Source: Streptomyces sp. NRRL F-5135
Lineage (GTDB): Bacteria; Actinomycetota; Actinomycetes; Streptomycetales; Streptomycetaceae
NCBI RefSeq assembly: GCF_000719775.1
Contig: NZ_JOHR01000024.1
Coordinates: 1 to 64,000, forward strand
Length of the DNA stretch: 64,000 bases
Direction of reading: 5' to 3'
The notes beneath the pieces were generated by a model that had not been told where the DNA came from, did no database searches, and was given only the letters and a program-made list of their open reading frames with translations. The position numbers and the translations under genes are program-made. Below, piece by piece: positions 50,153-59,136 of this stretch; position 1 is the first letter of the stretch; each line of letters begins with the position of its first letter.

Positions 50153-50986
50153 TCACCGGCTACGGCGCGATCCCGGTCCCGTCCGCAGGGCGCCCGCCGC
50201 CACGCGCAGGTCGCCGACGAGCCCCGCGTACACGGCCGCCCGGTCGTCGGCGCGGAGCACCGCGGACGGGTGGATGGTGGCCAGACCGTACACGGTGTCC
50301 TCGCGCCCGGCGGGGGAGCCGTCGGCCGTGGGGCCTCCGGCGGGCGAGCCCCCGGCTCCGCTGCCGCGACCGCCGGGACCCGGTGGAGGCAGCGGGATCA
50401 GCGCGCCCCTGTCCTTCGTCACCCGGAAGGACGGTCCGAACAGCGCCTTGCCCGCCGTCGCGCCGAGGGCCACGACCACCTCCGGGCCGACCACGCGCAG
50501 TTCTGCGGTCAGCCACGGGCGGCAGGCGGTCATCTCGCGCAGGCTCGGCGCCTTGTGGATACGGCGCTTGCCGGGCCCGGCGGAGGTGAACTTGAAGTGT
50601 TTGACCACGTTGGTCAGGTACGCCTCCGCGACGTCGAGGCCGGCCTCCTCCAGCGCCTTGCGCAGCATGTGTCCGGCGGGCCCGACGAACGGCTCGCCCT
50701 GGCGGTCCTCCTGGTCCCCGGGCTGCTCCCCGACCAGGACGACCCGCGCCGAGGCGGGGCCCGAGCCGAAGACGGTGCGGGTGGCGTTCTCGTACAGGGG
50801 GCAGCCGTGGCAGTCGGCCGCGGCACGCCGGAGCGCGGCCAGCCCGCCACGGTCCGGAAGGTAGGGCGCGGCGTCGTACGCCTGTCCCGGGCCGGTGCCG
50901 ACGCCGCCGCCCTTGCCCTTGCCCGTGTCCTTGCCCGTGTCGGTGTCGGTGTCGCGGTCCTGTCGCTGTCGGGTCACCGCCGTCAT
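50153..50986 (-). CDS. udgX: UdgX-type uracil-DNA glycosylase (covalent uracil-DNA binder)
   Basis: The 277-residue family-4-like glycosylase has Fe-S cysteines starting in ADCHGCPLYENAT, motif VLVGEQPGDQEDRQGEPFVG, the UdgX-specific loop GKRRIHKAPSLRE with the histidine that forms a covalent bond to the abasic sugar, and HPSAVLRADDR near the end. A Gly/Pro-rich insertion (about residues 200-225) and a low-complexity N-terminus (DTDTDTGKDTGKGKGGG) flank the core. UdgX excises uracil and stays attached to the DNA, so repair needs further processing. GGAGG lies 9 nt before the ATG. It is adjacent to an Fpg/Nei glycosylase. Confidence 0.92.
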   Translation of the reverse strand: MTAVTRQRQDRDTDTDTGKDTGKGKGGGVGTGPGQAYDAAPYLPDRGGLAALRRAAADCHGCPLYENATRTVFGSGPASARVVLVGEQPGDQEDRQGEPFVGPAGHMLRKALEEAGLDVAEAYLTNVVKHFKFTSAGPGKRRIHKAPSLREMTACRPWLTAELRVVGPEVVVALGATAGKALFGPSFRVTKDRGALIPLPPPGPGGRGSGAGGSPAGGPTADGSPAGREDTVYGLATIHPSAVLRADDRAAVYAGLVGDLRVAAGALRTGPGSRRSR

Positions 50987-51138
50987 CTCCGTCCGCCTCC
51001 GTCACGGATCCGTTCCCGGCCCGCCTGCCTCCGCGCCGCGTCCGCCGTCGCGGTCGCGGTCGTGGGCGCGCGTCCGTACGTCCGTCTCCGTACACGCCCG
51101 TCCGCGACCATCCGTCTCGGCGCGCGACGGCGACGGGC

Positions 51139-52119
51139 TCATGCCGCCCGCTGGTTGTAGGCGCCGGCCACCTTGTCGTTGAGCGCGCTGCCCCACGCGC
51201 GCAGCCTCCGGGCGACGGGGTGCGCGGGCGGCCCCAGGTCCGCTCCTTCCGTCAGCCGCCGCCTGCCGTCCGTCGGGTTCGGCAGCGCCCGGGTGGCCAG
51301 CGTGGTCATCCGGGTGGTCAGCCCCGGGGCGACACCATGGACCACGGCCGCGGCGCGCGCGACCGGGGTGAGGACGATCCGCGTCCGCCGGCGCTGGACG
51401 GCCGTGACAATGCGGTCCGCCGCGCGGCGCGCGTTCATGGAGACCACGGGCATGCCGGCCAGGGCGGAGAACCAGGCGAATTCGCGTTCCTGATCGCCGC
51501 CGAACCGCGCGTGCAGATGGGAGCCCGTCCGCATCAGCCCGGGGTGGACGGCGGTGACGCTCACCCCGCCCCGGGCCGCCTCCGCGTGCAGCCCCTCCGC
51601 CAGCGCGCCGACCGCGGCCTTGGCGCAGGAGTACGGCAGCAGATGCGGCGCCGCCAGCAGACCACCGACCGATCCGATCAGGGCCAGCCTGCCGCCCGCG
51701 GGACTGCGGCGCAGATAGGGCAGCGCCTCCAGCGAGGTGTACAGGGCGCCCTTGAAGATGCTGTCCAACGCGCTCTCGAAGGCCTCCGCGCCGAGGTCGT
51801 CGACGGGCGCGACCTGGATGATCCCCGCGTTGGCGATGACGAGGTCGATCCCGCCGAAGGCGCCGGCGGTGTCGCGCAGCATCTCGCGGACGGCGTCCCG
51901 GTCCCGTACGTCGCACACGGCGGTACGGACGCGGACCCCGCCGGGGCGCCGCAGCAGGGTGTCCGCCCGGCCGAGCTCCGCCGCGTCCCGGGCCACGATC
52001 GTGACGTCGCAGTGCCGCGCGGCCAGTTCCTCGGCCAGCAGGAGCCCCAGACCGCGGGAGCCGCCCGTGACGACGGCGGAGAGGCCCGTGAGGGACGGGG
52101 AAGCGAGCAAGGACGCCAT
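51139..52119 (-). CDS. Short-chain dehydrogenase/reductase
   Basis: The 326-residue SDR has VVTGGSRGLGLLLAEELA, VIANAGIIQVAP with the NAG motif, the catalytic serine (LIGSVGGLL), and YSCAKAA. The segment VRTAVCDVRDRDA suggests NADP preference. The tail (ARRLRAWGSALNDKVAGAYNQRA) extends past the core and may mediate membrane or partner contact. The ATG at 52119 follows GAGGAGG. It is divergent from the small gene at 52206. Substrate unknown. Confidence 0.85.
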   Translation of the reverse strand: MASLLASPSLTGLSAVVTGGSRGLGLLLAEELAARHCDVTIVARDAAELGRADTLLRRPGGVRVRTAVCDVRDRDAVREMLRDTAGAFGGIDLVIANAGIIQVAPVDDLGAEAFESALDSIFKGALYTSLEALPYLRRSPAGGRLALIGSVGGLLAAPHLLPYSCAKAAVGALAEGLHAEAARGGVSVTAVHPGLMRTGSHLHARFGGDQEREFAWFSALAGMPVVSMNARRAADRIVTAVQRRRTRIVLTPVARAAAVVHGVAPGLTTRMTTLATRALPNPTDGRRRLTEGADLGPPAHPVARRLRAWGSALNDKVAGAYNQRAA

Positions 52120-52205
52120 GAATGCCTCCTCGGCGGATCACAAACAGACCTCAGAAACATAACAAATAGGGCAATAGGTGCGCATTTCCCGGGTACTGCA
52201 CCCAT

Positions 52206-52415
52206 ATGAACAGATTGAAGTGGTGGAACTGGCACAAGAAGTCCGGCCAGGAGCCCGCGGACCGGGCCCCAGAGGGCGAGCACACCGACACGCCTGCCCG
52301 GCACGGCCGGGGCCGACACGCCAAGCGAGGGACCCGCTTCAGCCCGCCCCGGGCCCGGCCGCGCGGCGATGACCACTCGGGCGGCGGATTCGGCAGCGGG
52401 GGATTCGGCGGCTGA
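52206..52415 (+). CDS. Small basic, Gly-rich hypothetical protein
   Basis: A 69-residue frame begins MNRLKWWNWHKKSGQEP, continues Arg/Pro-rich (RFSPPRARPRG) and ends HSGGGFGSGGFGG. It has no recognisable domain, and no clear Shine-Dalgarno precedes the ATG. The upstream 80 nt are A+T-rich and could hold divergent promoters for it and the SDR. It resembles small secreted or spore-associated Streptomyces peptides only in composition. Moderate support. Confidence 0.4.
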   Translation: MNRLKWWNWHKKSGQEPADRAPEGEHTDTPARHGRGRHAKRGTRFSPPRARPRGDDHSGGGFGSGGFGG

Positions 52416-52734
52416 GCCGCGGTACGCGAGCGGATCGACTCCATCGAGGGCATGACCGTGCACGGGCCGGAGGACTTCCGTGGCCCCGGGCTCGCGGCCG
52501 GCCTGGATCTCCTCCAGATCGTCATCGACGTCACGGCCCTGAAGACCACGGGGTACCGGATCGCCGACCGGGTGCGCGACGCCGTACCCGCCCGGGATCC
52601 CGGCGGCGCTCCCCGGCGAACGGCTCAATGCCGATGTGATCGATTATCTGCGCACGGGGGTGGCCGCGGGCATGGTGGTGCCGGACGCGGCGGACCCCGC
52701 GCCGCGCGGCGTGCGCGTGGCCCGGGAGGACTGA
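52416..52734 (+). pseudogene. Remnant of an Orn/Lys/Arg decarboxylase C-terminal region
   Basis: Two pieces in different frames match the end of the PLP-dependent Orn/Lys/Arg decarboxylase family. The first, from about 52417, reads VRERIDSIEGMTVHGPEDF, then LDLLQIVIDVTALKTTGYRIAD. The second, from about 52593, reads IPAALPGERLNADVIDYLRT, then GVAAGMVVPDAADPAPRGVR, stopping at 52732-52734. The catalytic N-terminal and PLP domains are absent, and a deletion plus frameshift separates the pieces. It is the 3' end of a decayed gene next to the gas-vesicle genes. Confidence 0.6.
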
Positions 52735-52936
52735 CGGGAGGGCCGAGGAGCCGGCCCGACGCCCCCGGCGTATGGGCCGGGACGCCGTCGGCGGTCCTTC
52801 GCGCGGGCGGCTGAAGATGCGGCGGCCCCGATCCTGACGAGACTTGTCGTATGGCAGAACACCGTCGGGCCCGGGGCACTTCCGCGTCCGCAACGACCCG
52901 TCGCCGCGCGCGCGAACGGCCCGCCGGGGCCGGTCG

Positions 52937-53716
52937 GTGACGGCGCGACGGGCACGGCGCGCGCCGCGGGTGCGGGTCCACGCCTTCGTACGCGCGGGTC
53001 AGCGGGTTCCGGACGGCGTCGACGGCGTGGGCAGGGTGCCCGCGAGGTTACGCGTCCTGGCCGAGGGGCGCGTGGGCGCCGTCGTCAGCGACGCCCCGGC
53101 GCGCCCGCGGCGGCCACGCCCGCGGCACCTGGCGGCCCATCAGGGTCTGCTGCTGGCTCTCGGTGAGGGCGGTCCGGTGCTGCCCATGCGGTTCGGGACG
53201 GTCCTCCCGGACGAGGCCACGGTCCGGCGGGGACTGGCCGCAGCGGAGGCACGTCACCTGGCGACGCTGGAGCGGCTGTCCGGCCGGATCGAGGTGGCGG
53301 TGGCCGCGCACGCTCCGGCGCAGGCGTTGGCGAGCCTCGTACGGGAGGACCCGGCCATCCGCCGGCTGCGCGAGGAGGCGCGGCGGTGCCCCGGGTACGA
53401 GGCGCGTGCGCGGCTGGGCGAGGCGGTGCTGACGGCGATGGCCCGCCGGGCGGCGGAGGCGGCCCGGCACGCGGTGCTCGAACTCACGCCGTTGGCCCGG
53501 GCGGTGACGCCCGGGCCCCGGGTCTCCGGATCCGTGCTCACCACGTCGTTCCTGGTCGACAGGGCCACCGTCGACCGGTTCCGCGACGCGGTGCGGGAGT
53601 TCGCCGTACGCCGCCGTGACCGGGTGGACCTGCGGGTGGCGGGGCCGCTGCCCTGCTACAGCTTCGTCCCGCCCGAGCGGGTGGCCGCCGGGCCCGGGGA
53701 CACGGCGGCGACATGA
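52937..53716 (+). CDS. gvpF: Gas vesicle protein GvpL/GvpF family
   Basis: The 259-residue protein shows the GvpF/L core: VRVHAFVRAGQ at the start, HQGLLLALGEGGPVLPMRFGTVLPDEATVRRGL in the middle, LERLSGRIEVAV, and the closing RRDRVDLRVAGPLPCYSFVP (the 'G.lPpYsF' signature). It is a minor structural or nucleation protein of gas vesicles that contacts GvpA. The GTG at 52937 lacks a strong ribosome site, so the start could be downstream. No gvpA is seen in the window; genes resembling gvpY and gvpZ follow after a purine-rich spacer. Confidence 0.8.
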   Translation: MTARRARRAPRVRVHAFVRAGQRVPDGVDGVGRVPARLRVLAEGRVGAVVSDAPARPRRPRPRHLAAHQGLLLALGEGGPVLPMRFGTVLPDEATVRRGLAAAEARHLATLERLSGRIEVAVAAHAPAQALASLVREDPAIRRLREEARRCPGYEARARLGEAVLTAMARRAAEAARHAVLELTPLARAVTPGPRVSGSVLTTSFLVDRATVDRFRDAVREFAVRRRDRVDLRVAGPLPCYSFVPPERVAAGPGDTAAT

Positions 53717-53869
53717 CACCGACCGGCGGCGGAGAAGGCAGAGAAGGCAGAGAAAACGCCGGAACGGGACGAAGGAAACAGGGCGAAGAACGCCGAGAAG
53801 AGGCAGGGCTTCTCGACCGGCCGCGCGAACGCCGGCCGATCCGGACGAGCAATCGAAGGTGGCGTACTG

Positions 53870-54583
53870 ATGGATGAGAGAACCAAGGCCGCCCTGGCCG
53901 CCGCGGTCGCCGGCGGCTATGTGCTGGGCCGTACGAAGAAGGGGCGGCTCGCCCTGTCCCTGGCGACCTTCCTGGCCGGGCGGCGCCTGCGTCTCCAGCC
54001 GCGCCGGCTGCTCGCGGACGGGGCGCGCAGGCTGGGCGGGGTGCCGCAGGTGGCGGAGTTGCGGAAGCAGTTGCGCGCCGACACCACCGACGCGGCCCGC
54101 CAGGCGCTGACCGCCGTGGTGAACCGGAAACTGGGCTCGCTCGCCGACGCCATCAGCGACCGCACGCTCGGCCTCGACGAGAAGACCCGGGGGCTCGGCG
54201 AGAAGGCCGGGGGCGCCGGCGAGAAGGCCCGTGAAGCGGCCGGCGGCGCGCCGGCCGCCGGACGGACCGGGCGCCGCGCGGGGCACGGGGAGTCCCGGGA
54301 GGGCGAGGTGGCGGAGGAGTATCCCGAGGAGTACGAGGACGCCGAGGGCTACGAGGAGGCGCGGGACGAGGACGCGTCCCGCGAGCGGCACGCGCCGCGC
54401 CCGGCTCCCCCACCCGGCAGGAAAGCGCCCCCGCCCGCCAAGAAGACCGCGGCGAAGAAGTCCGCCGCCAAGAAGGCGACCGCGAAGAAGGCGTCCCCCG
54501 CCGGGCAGGCGTCCCCGAAGTCGTCCACGTCGTCGGAGCGGGCCGCCAAGCGAGCGGCCACGCGCGCGGATCGCCGGAGGTAG
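53870..54583 (+). CDS. GvpY-like gas-vesicle-associated basic protein
   Basis: The 237-residue protein begins MDERTKAALAAAVAGGYVLG, with a short hydrophobic N-terminal segment, an amphipathic middle, an acidic stretch (EEYPEEYEDAEGYEEARDED) and a Lys/Ala/Pro-rich histone-like tail (AKKTAAKKSAAKKATAKK). Position between GvpF/L and an SRPBCC protein matches gvpY in Streptomyces gas-vesicle clusters, which I use as the main argument. The preceding 153-nt spacer is very purine-rich with repeated GAGAAGGCA. The histone-like tail may bind nucleic acid. Confidence 0.55.
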   Translation: MDERTKAALAAAVAGGYVLGRTKKGRLALSLATFLAGRRLRLQPRRLLADGARRLGGVPQVAELRKQLRADTTDAARQALTAVVNRKLGSLADAISDRTLGLDEKTRGLGEKAGGAGEKAREAAGGAPAAGRTGRRAGHGESREGEVAEEYPEEYEDAEGYEEARDEDASRERHAPRPAPPPGRKAPPPAKKTAAKKSAAKKATAKKASPAGQASPKSSTSSERAAKRAATRADRRR

Positions 54584-54589
54584 TCGGCC

Positions 54590-55585
54590 ATGAACAGGAC
54601 AGACCAGGCCGCCCCGGACGGCGCCGAACCGCTCGCGCGGCTGCGCAAGGAGATCGCCGCCTACCTCGCCGCCCGGGCGCGGCACGCGGCCACGACGGCG
54701 GGCGGCAGACTCACCGGCCTCACCGGCCGGCTCACCGACATCGCGGAGAACGGCGGGCATCTGCCCGCGGTCGGCTCGATCGGTTCGATCGGCTCCCGCC
54801 TCCTGCACGGGGAGTCCCCGGTCAAGGCCATGCTCTCGGAGAAGGCGAAGGGCCTCAAGGAGAACGCCGTGGAAAAGGCCCAGAGCCTCCTCGGCGGGGG
54901 CGGGGGCGGCGGCAAGGCCGGCTCGCCCAAGGTCACGAACATCATCGAAGTCCTCGACGTCGGCATGCCGTTGCGCACCTGCTACGACTACTGGACCCAG
55001 TACGAGAGGTTCAGCGGATTCACCAAGGGTGTGCGCGACGTGTCGAAGGACAGCGACGACGACACGGCGAGCACCTGGAAGACCAAGGTGGGCCCGTCGT
55101 CGCGCAGCTTCCGGGCGACCGTGCTGGAGCAGGTGCCGGACGAGCGCATCGTGTGGACGTCGGAGGGCTCCCGGGGCACCACCAGGGGAGCCGTCAGCTT
55201 CCACGAACTCGCGCCCGCCCTGACGCGCATCGTCCTGGTCGTCGAGTACTACCCGTCGGGCTTCTTCGAGAAGACCGGCAACATCTGGCGCGCCCAGGGC
55301 CGTCGGCTGCGGCTCGACTTCAAGAACTTCCAGCGGTACGTGACCCTCACCGACGAGGAGCCGGAGGACGCCTGGCGCGGGGAGATCCGGGACGGGGAGG
55401 TCGTACGCACGCACGAGGAAGTGGTGGAGGAGGAAGAGGCCGCGCGGGAGGAGCGGTACGAGGGCGACGAGTACGAGGACGAGGGCTCCGGCAACGGCAG
55501 GGGCCGCCGCTACGAGGACGAGGCCGGTGACGACGAGTACGCGGAGGAGTACGAGGACGAGGTCGAGCGAGGCGGCAGGAGGTAG
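54590..55585 (+). CDS. GvpZ-like SRPBCC (polyketide-cyclase fold) protein
   Basis: The 331-residue protein has a helical N-terminus with a Gly run (LLGGGGGGGKAG), then an SRPBCC domain: SPKVTNIIEVLDVGMPLRTC, YWTQYERFSGFTKGVRDV, VLEQVPDERIVWTSEGSRG and VEYYPSGFFEKTGNIW. The C-terminal 80 residues are extremely acidic (EEEEAAREERYEGDEYEDEG). It starts 6 nt after the GvpY-like stop. The order F/L-Y-Z matches Streptomyces gas-vesicle loci. The fold binds hydrophobic ligands, but the role in vesicles is unknown. Confidence 0.65.
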   Translation: MNRTDQAAPDGAEPLARLRKEIAAYLAARARHAATTAGGRLTGLTGRLTDIAENGGHLPAVGSIGSIGSRLLHGESPVKAMLSEKAKGLKENAVEKAQSLLGGGGGGGKAGSPKVTNIIEVLDVGMPLRTCYDYWTQYERFSGFTKGVRDVSKDSDDDTASTWKTKVGPSSRSFRATVLEQVPDERIVWTSEGSRGTTRGAVSFHELAPALTRIVLVVEYYPSGFFEKTGNIWRAQGRRLRLDFKNFQRYVTLTDEEPEDAWRGEIRDGEVVRTHEEVVEEEEAAREERYEGDEYEDEGSGNGRGRRYEDEAGDDEYAEEYEDEVERGGRR

Positions 55586-55784
55586 GAGGCAGGAGGTAGC
55601 GCCCGGCCCGACGACGTGCCGGGCCGGTCAACAGTCGGCCAACACCGCGAACACGGCCCGGAGTTCGTCGCCCCCGCCCCGTTGACCTCCCTGTACCCCG
55701 CCCTTACGGTGTGCGCGTTCGGAATCACAGATGGTGTTCGACATGCCGGACGTGAGCCTCCGTCCCACCGTCAAGGGAGACTGC

Positions 55785-56870
55785 ATGAGCCGCGGTGACA
55801 TCCCCAGTCGCAGAGTGGTGCTGAAGGGAGCCCTGGCCGCCGGCGCCCTGTCCGCCGTACCGGTGACCGCCCTCGCCGTACCCTCCGGCGCCCCTGTCCG
55901 CAACCCCCTGATCGAACGGCGCGCCGATCCCCATGTCCACCGCCACACCGATGGTTTCTACTACTTCACCGGCACCGCGCCCGAGTACGACCGGATCGTC
56001 CTGCGCCGCTCGCGCACCCTGCGCGGGCTGGCGACCGCCGACGAGTCGGTGATCTGGAGGAAGCACACCAGCGGCGACATGGGAGCGCACATCTGGGCAC
56101 CGGAGCTGCACCGCGTCGACGGCGCGTGGTACGTCTACTTCGCCGCGGGCCGCACCGACGACGTGTGGAGGATACGGATCTGGGTGCTCGAGAACACCCA
56201 TCCCGATCCCTTCCGCGGCACCTGGACCGAGAAGGGCCGGCTCACCACCGCCTGGGACACCTTCTCGCTCGACGCCACCACCTTCACCCACCGGGGCACG
56301 CGCTATCTCGCCTGGGCGCAGCACGAGCCGGACATGGACAACAACACCGGTGTGTTCCTGTCCCGGATGGCGAATCCGTGGACGCTGACCGGCCCCCAGG
56401 TGCGGCTCACGACGCCCGAGTACGACTGGGAGTGCGTCGGTTTCAAGGTCAACGAGGGCCCGGCGGTCATCCAGCGCAACGGCCGCGTCTTCATGACGTA
56501 CTCGGCGAGCGCGACCGACCACCACTACTGCATGGGTCTGCTGACGGCCGACGACCGGGCCGACCTGCTCGATCCGGCGTCCTGGACGAAGTCCCCGGCG
56601 CCCGTGTTCGCCAGTAACGGGACGACCGGGCAGTACGGTCCGGGGCACAACTCCTTCACGGTCGCCGAGGACGGGCGTACGGACGTCCTCGTCTACCACG
56701 CCCGCCAGTACAAGGAGATCACCGGCGATCCACTGAACGACCCCAACCGCCACACCCGAGTCCAGCCACTGGGCTGGCGGCCGGACGGCACCCCGGACTT
56801 CGGCGTCCCGGTGGCGGACGGCCCGGTCCCCGGCCTCGCGCTCCGACGCGGTACGGACGCGGGAGTGTGA
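55785..56870 (+). CDS. Secreted GH43-family arabinosidase/xylosidase
   Basis: The 361-residue enzyme has a twin-arginine signal (PSRRVVLKGALAAGALSAVP). A five-bladed GH43 propeller follows. The general-base aspartate lies in ERRADPHVHRHTDGFYYFTG, the blade motif is GAHIWAPELHRVDGAWYVYF, and the general-acid glutamate is in VNEGPAVIQRNGRVF. It should release arabinose or xylose from plant polysaccharide. AAGGGAG precedes the ATG at 55785; an in-frame upstream ATG at 55731 is less likely because the Tat motif would be internal. It overlaps the next GH43 gene by 4 nt (GTGA). Confidence 0.88.
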   Translation: MSRGDIPSRRVVLKGALAAGALSAVPVTALAVPSGAPVRNPLIERRADPHVHRHTDGFYYFTGTAPEYDRIVLRRSRTLRGLATADESVIWRKHTSGDMGAHIWAPELHRVDGAWYVYFAAGRTDDVWRIRIWVLENTHPDPFRGTWTEKGRLTTAWDTFSLDATTFTHRGTRYLAWAQHEPDMDNNTGVFLSRMANPWTLTGPQVRLTTPEYDWECVGFKVNEGPAVIQRNGRVFMTYSASATDHHYCMGLLTADDRADLLDPASWTKSPAPVFASNGTTGQYGPGHNSFTVAEDGRTDVLVYHARQYKEITGDPLNDPNRHTRVQPLGWRPDGTPDFGVPVADGPVPGLALRRGTDAGV

Positions 56871-58465
56871 CCGGGATGGGACAGGACACGAGATATGGCG
56901 TGCGGCATGGCATTCCGTACGGCACGGGAAACGGGACACGACGCGACACACGGCACGACGCGACACACGGCCGACGGGCGCAGGGCCGTCAGGCGCACGG
57001 CCGTCGGGCGCACGGCCGGGTGGGCACACTGCTGCTCGCGCTCTGCCTGGCGGTCGCGGGCGCCCTGCTCCCGGCGGCGGCCGGCGCCGCGCCGGTCCCG
57101 TCCGCCCGCACCGGGGACGACCGGGCGGCGGCGGACGTCACGGTCACCAACGGCACCCAGTTCACCGGCACGGACGGCCAGGTGGTGCACGCCCACGGCG
57201 GCGGTGTCATCAAGGTCGGGGCCTGGTACTACTGGTTCGGCGAGAACCGCAACGCGGACAACACCTTCCGGTATGTCTCCGCGTACCGTTCGGCCGACCT
57301 CAAGACCTGGGAGTTCCGCCGCCATGTGCTGACCCAGGCCACGGATCCCGAGCTCGCGTCGGCCAACATCGAGCGGCCCAAGGTGATGTACAACGCGGCC
57401 ACCGGCCGGTTCGTGATGTGGATGCACAAGGAGAGCGCCACCGACTACAGTCAGGCGCGTGCCGCCGTGGCCACCTCCGCCACCGTCGACGGCGACTACA
57501 CCTGGAAGGGCAGCTTCCGGCCGCTCGGGGTCCATATGTCGCGGGACATCACCGTGTTCACCGACACCGACGGCACGGGCTACATGATCTCGGCCGCGCG
57601 CGAGAACTACGACCTCCAGATCTACCGGCTGACGGCCGACTACACCGCGGTCGACAGCCTGGTCGCCAATCCCTGGCCGGGCGGGCACCGCGAGGCGCCC
57701 GCGCTGTTCAAGCGGGGCGGTGTGTACTTCATGCTGACGTCGGGGGCCACGGGCTGGAACCCCAACCAGCAGCAGTACGCGACCGCCACCTCGCTCGCCG
57801 GGCCCTGGAGCGCGATGCGGAACGTCGGTGACGCGACGGCCTTCGACTCCCAGACCGCGTACGTGCTGACCGTCCAGGGCACGTCGGCCACCTCCTACCT
57901 CTAGCTGGGCGACCGGTGGGGCAACTCGTTCGGCAAGAAGGTCAACGACTCGCGCTACGTGTGGCTCCCGCTGGCCTTCCCCACCGCCACCAGCCTCACG
58001 ATGGACTGGTACCCGCAGGTCACGATCGACACGGCGGCGGGAACGGTGACCGGCTCGGGCGGCCCGTACGAGACCCTGACGGCCCGGCACAGCGGCAAGT
58101 GCGCCGACGTGCCCGGGCAGTCGGTCCAGGAGGGTGTGGCGCTCACGCAGTACACGTGCAACGGCGGCGGGAACCAGAAGTTCTGGTTCGCGGACACCGG
58201 CGACGGCCATGTCCGGCTGCTGGGCCGGCAGAGTTCGCTCTGCCTGACCGAAACCGCCGACGCCGTCGAGCAGCGGGCCTGCACCGGAGCGGCCGGGCAG
58301 CAGTGGAAGGTCGCCGCGAACACGAGCGGGTACGTCACGCTCGCCTCCCGGGCGAGCGGCGAGTGCCTCGACGTGGCGTCCGGTTCCACGGCGGACTCGG
58401 CACGGCTCATTACGTACGCCTGTTCGGGCGCGACGAACCAGCAGTTCAGGCGCGCCACGGCCTGA
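56867..58465 (+). pseudogene. Exo-beta-1,3-galactanase-type GH43_24-CBM13 gene interrupted by an amber codon
   Basis: The frame from the GTG at 56867 encodes a basic leader, a signal peptide (GTLLLALCLAVAGALLPAAAG) and the GH43_24 domain (VVHAHGGGVIKVGAWYYWFGENR, ASANIERPKVMYNAATGRFV, LGVHMSRDITVFTDTDGTGY). At 57902-57904 SYL is followed by TAG, and the same frame continues LGDRWGNSFGKKVNDSRYVW and a CBM13 ricin-type domain with QxW repeats (YTCNGGGNQKFWF, ACTGAAGQQWKVA, YACSGATNQQFRR) to 58465. Relatives have Tyr at that site, so a single TAC/TAT-to-TAG change explains it. The truncated 345-residue product would lack the carbohydrate-binding module. Confidence 0.8.
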
Positions 58466-58636
58466 CGTCCAGCGCGCGCCGGAGTCCGGACGGGCCCGGC
58501 GCGCGCGTCAAGCCGATGGACGACCGGCCCACGTTCGGGTGAGATGCGGGGAATCGGGCGCGGCGCGTGCTGCTGTGGGGGCGACCATGCCCGTACGCAC
58601 CTGCGCAGGGCCCGGAAGCCAGGAGGCACCTCCATC

Positions 58637-59113
58637 ATGTTCGTCCGTCGATCGGTCCGTACCGTGTGCGCCGGCGCTCTCGGCGCGCTGGCGCTCTCCG
58701 TCGCCGCTCCCCCCGTGACCGCCGCTCCCGTACCGGTCGGCGCTGCCGTGCAGGACGGTCCCGCCGCGCCGACCGACCGGCTCACCGTCACCGTGGCCGA
58801 CTCGGGCACGCCGGGGGCCGACGGCTCCTTCGAGCTGTCCTGCCACCCGGCCGGCGGCGGCCACTGGGCCGCCCAGGAGGCGTGCGACCGGCTGGACGGG
58901 ATGACCCGCTGGGGCCGTGACACCTTCGCGCCGGAGTCGACGGCGGGGTCGGCCGGCGCGATGTGTACGACCATGTACGGCGGCCCCGCCACGGCGCGGA
59001 TCACCGGCACCTGGGCGGGCCGCCCGGTGGACGCCGCGTTCTCGCGCTCGGACGGCTGTGAGATCGCGCGCTGGGACCGGCTCGTACCGCTGCTCCCCGC
59101 TCAGGTCTCCTGA
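58637..59113 (+). CDS. Subtilisin inhibitor-like (SSI) secreted protease inhibitor
   Basis: The 158-residue precursor has a signal peptide (RTVCAGALGALALSVAAPPVTA). The SSI fold follows: LTVTVADSGTPGADGSFELSC, paired cysteines (HPAGGGHWAAQEAC), the reactive loop MCTTMYGGPATARITGTWAG and NGCEIARWD-like DGCEIARWDRLV. The residue at the usual P1 position appears to be threonine (C-T-T-M-Y) instead of Met or Lys, implying altered protease specificity. AGGAGG lies upstream of the ATG at 58637. SSI proteins inhibit extracellular subtilisins and trypsins and are hallmark secreted proteins of Streptomyces. Confidence 0.9.
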   Translation: MFVRRSVRTVCAGALGALALSVAAPPVTAAPVPVGAAVQDGPAAPTDRLTVTVADSGTPGADGSFELSCHPAGGGHWAAQEACDRLDGMTRWGRDTFAPESTAGSAGAMCTTMYGGPATARITGTWAGRPVDAAFSRSDGCEIARWDRLVPLLPAQVS

Positions 59114-59136
59114 TCGCTCATCGCGTCACCGCAGGT

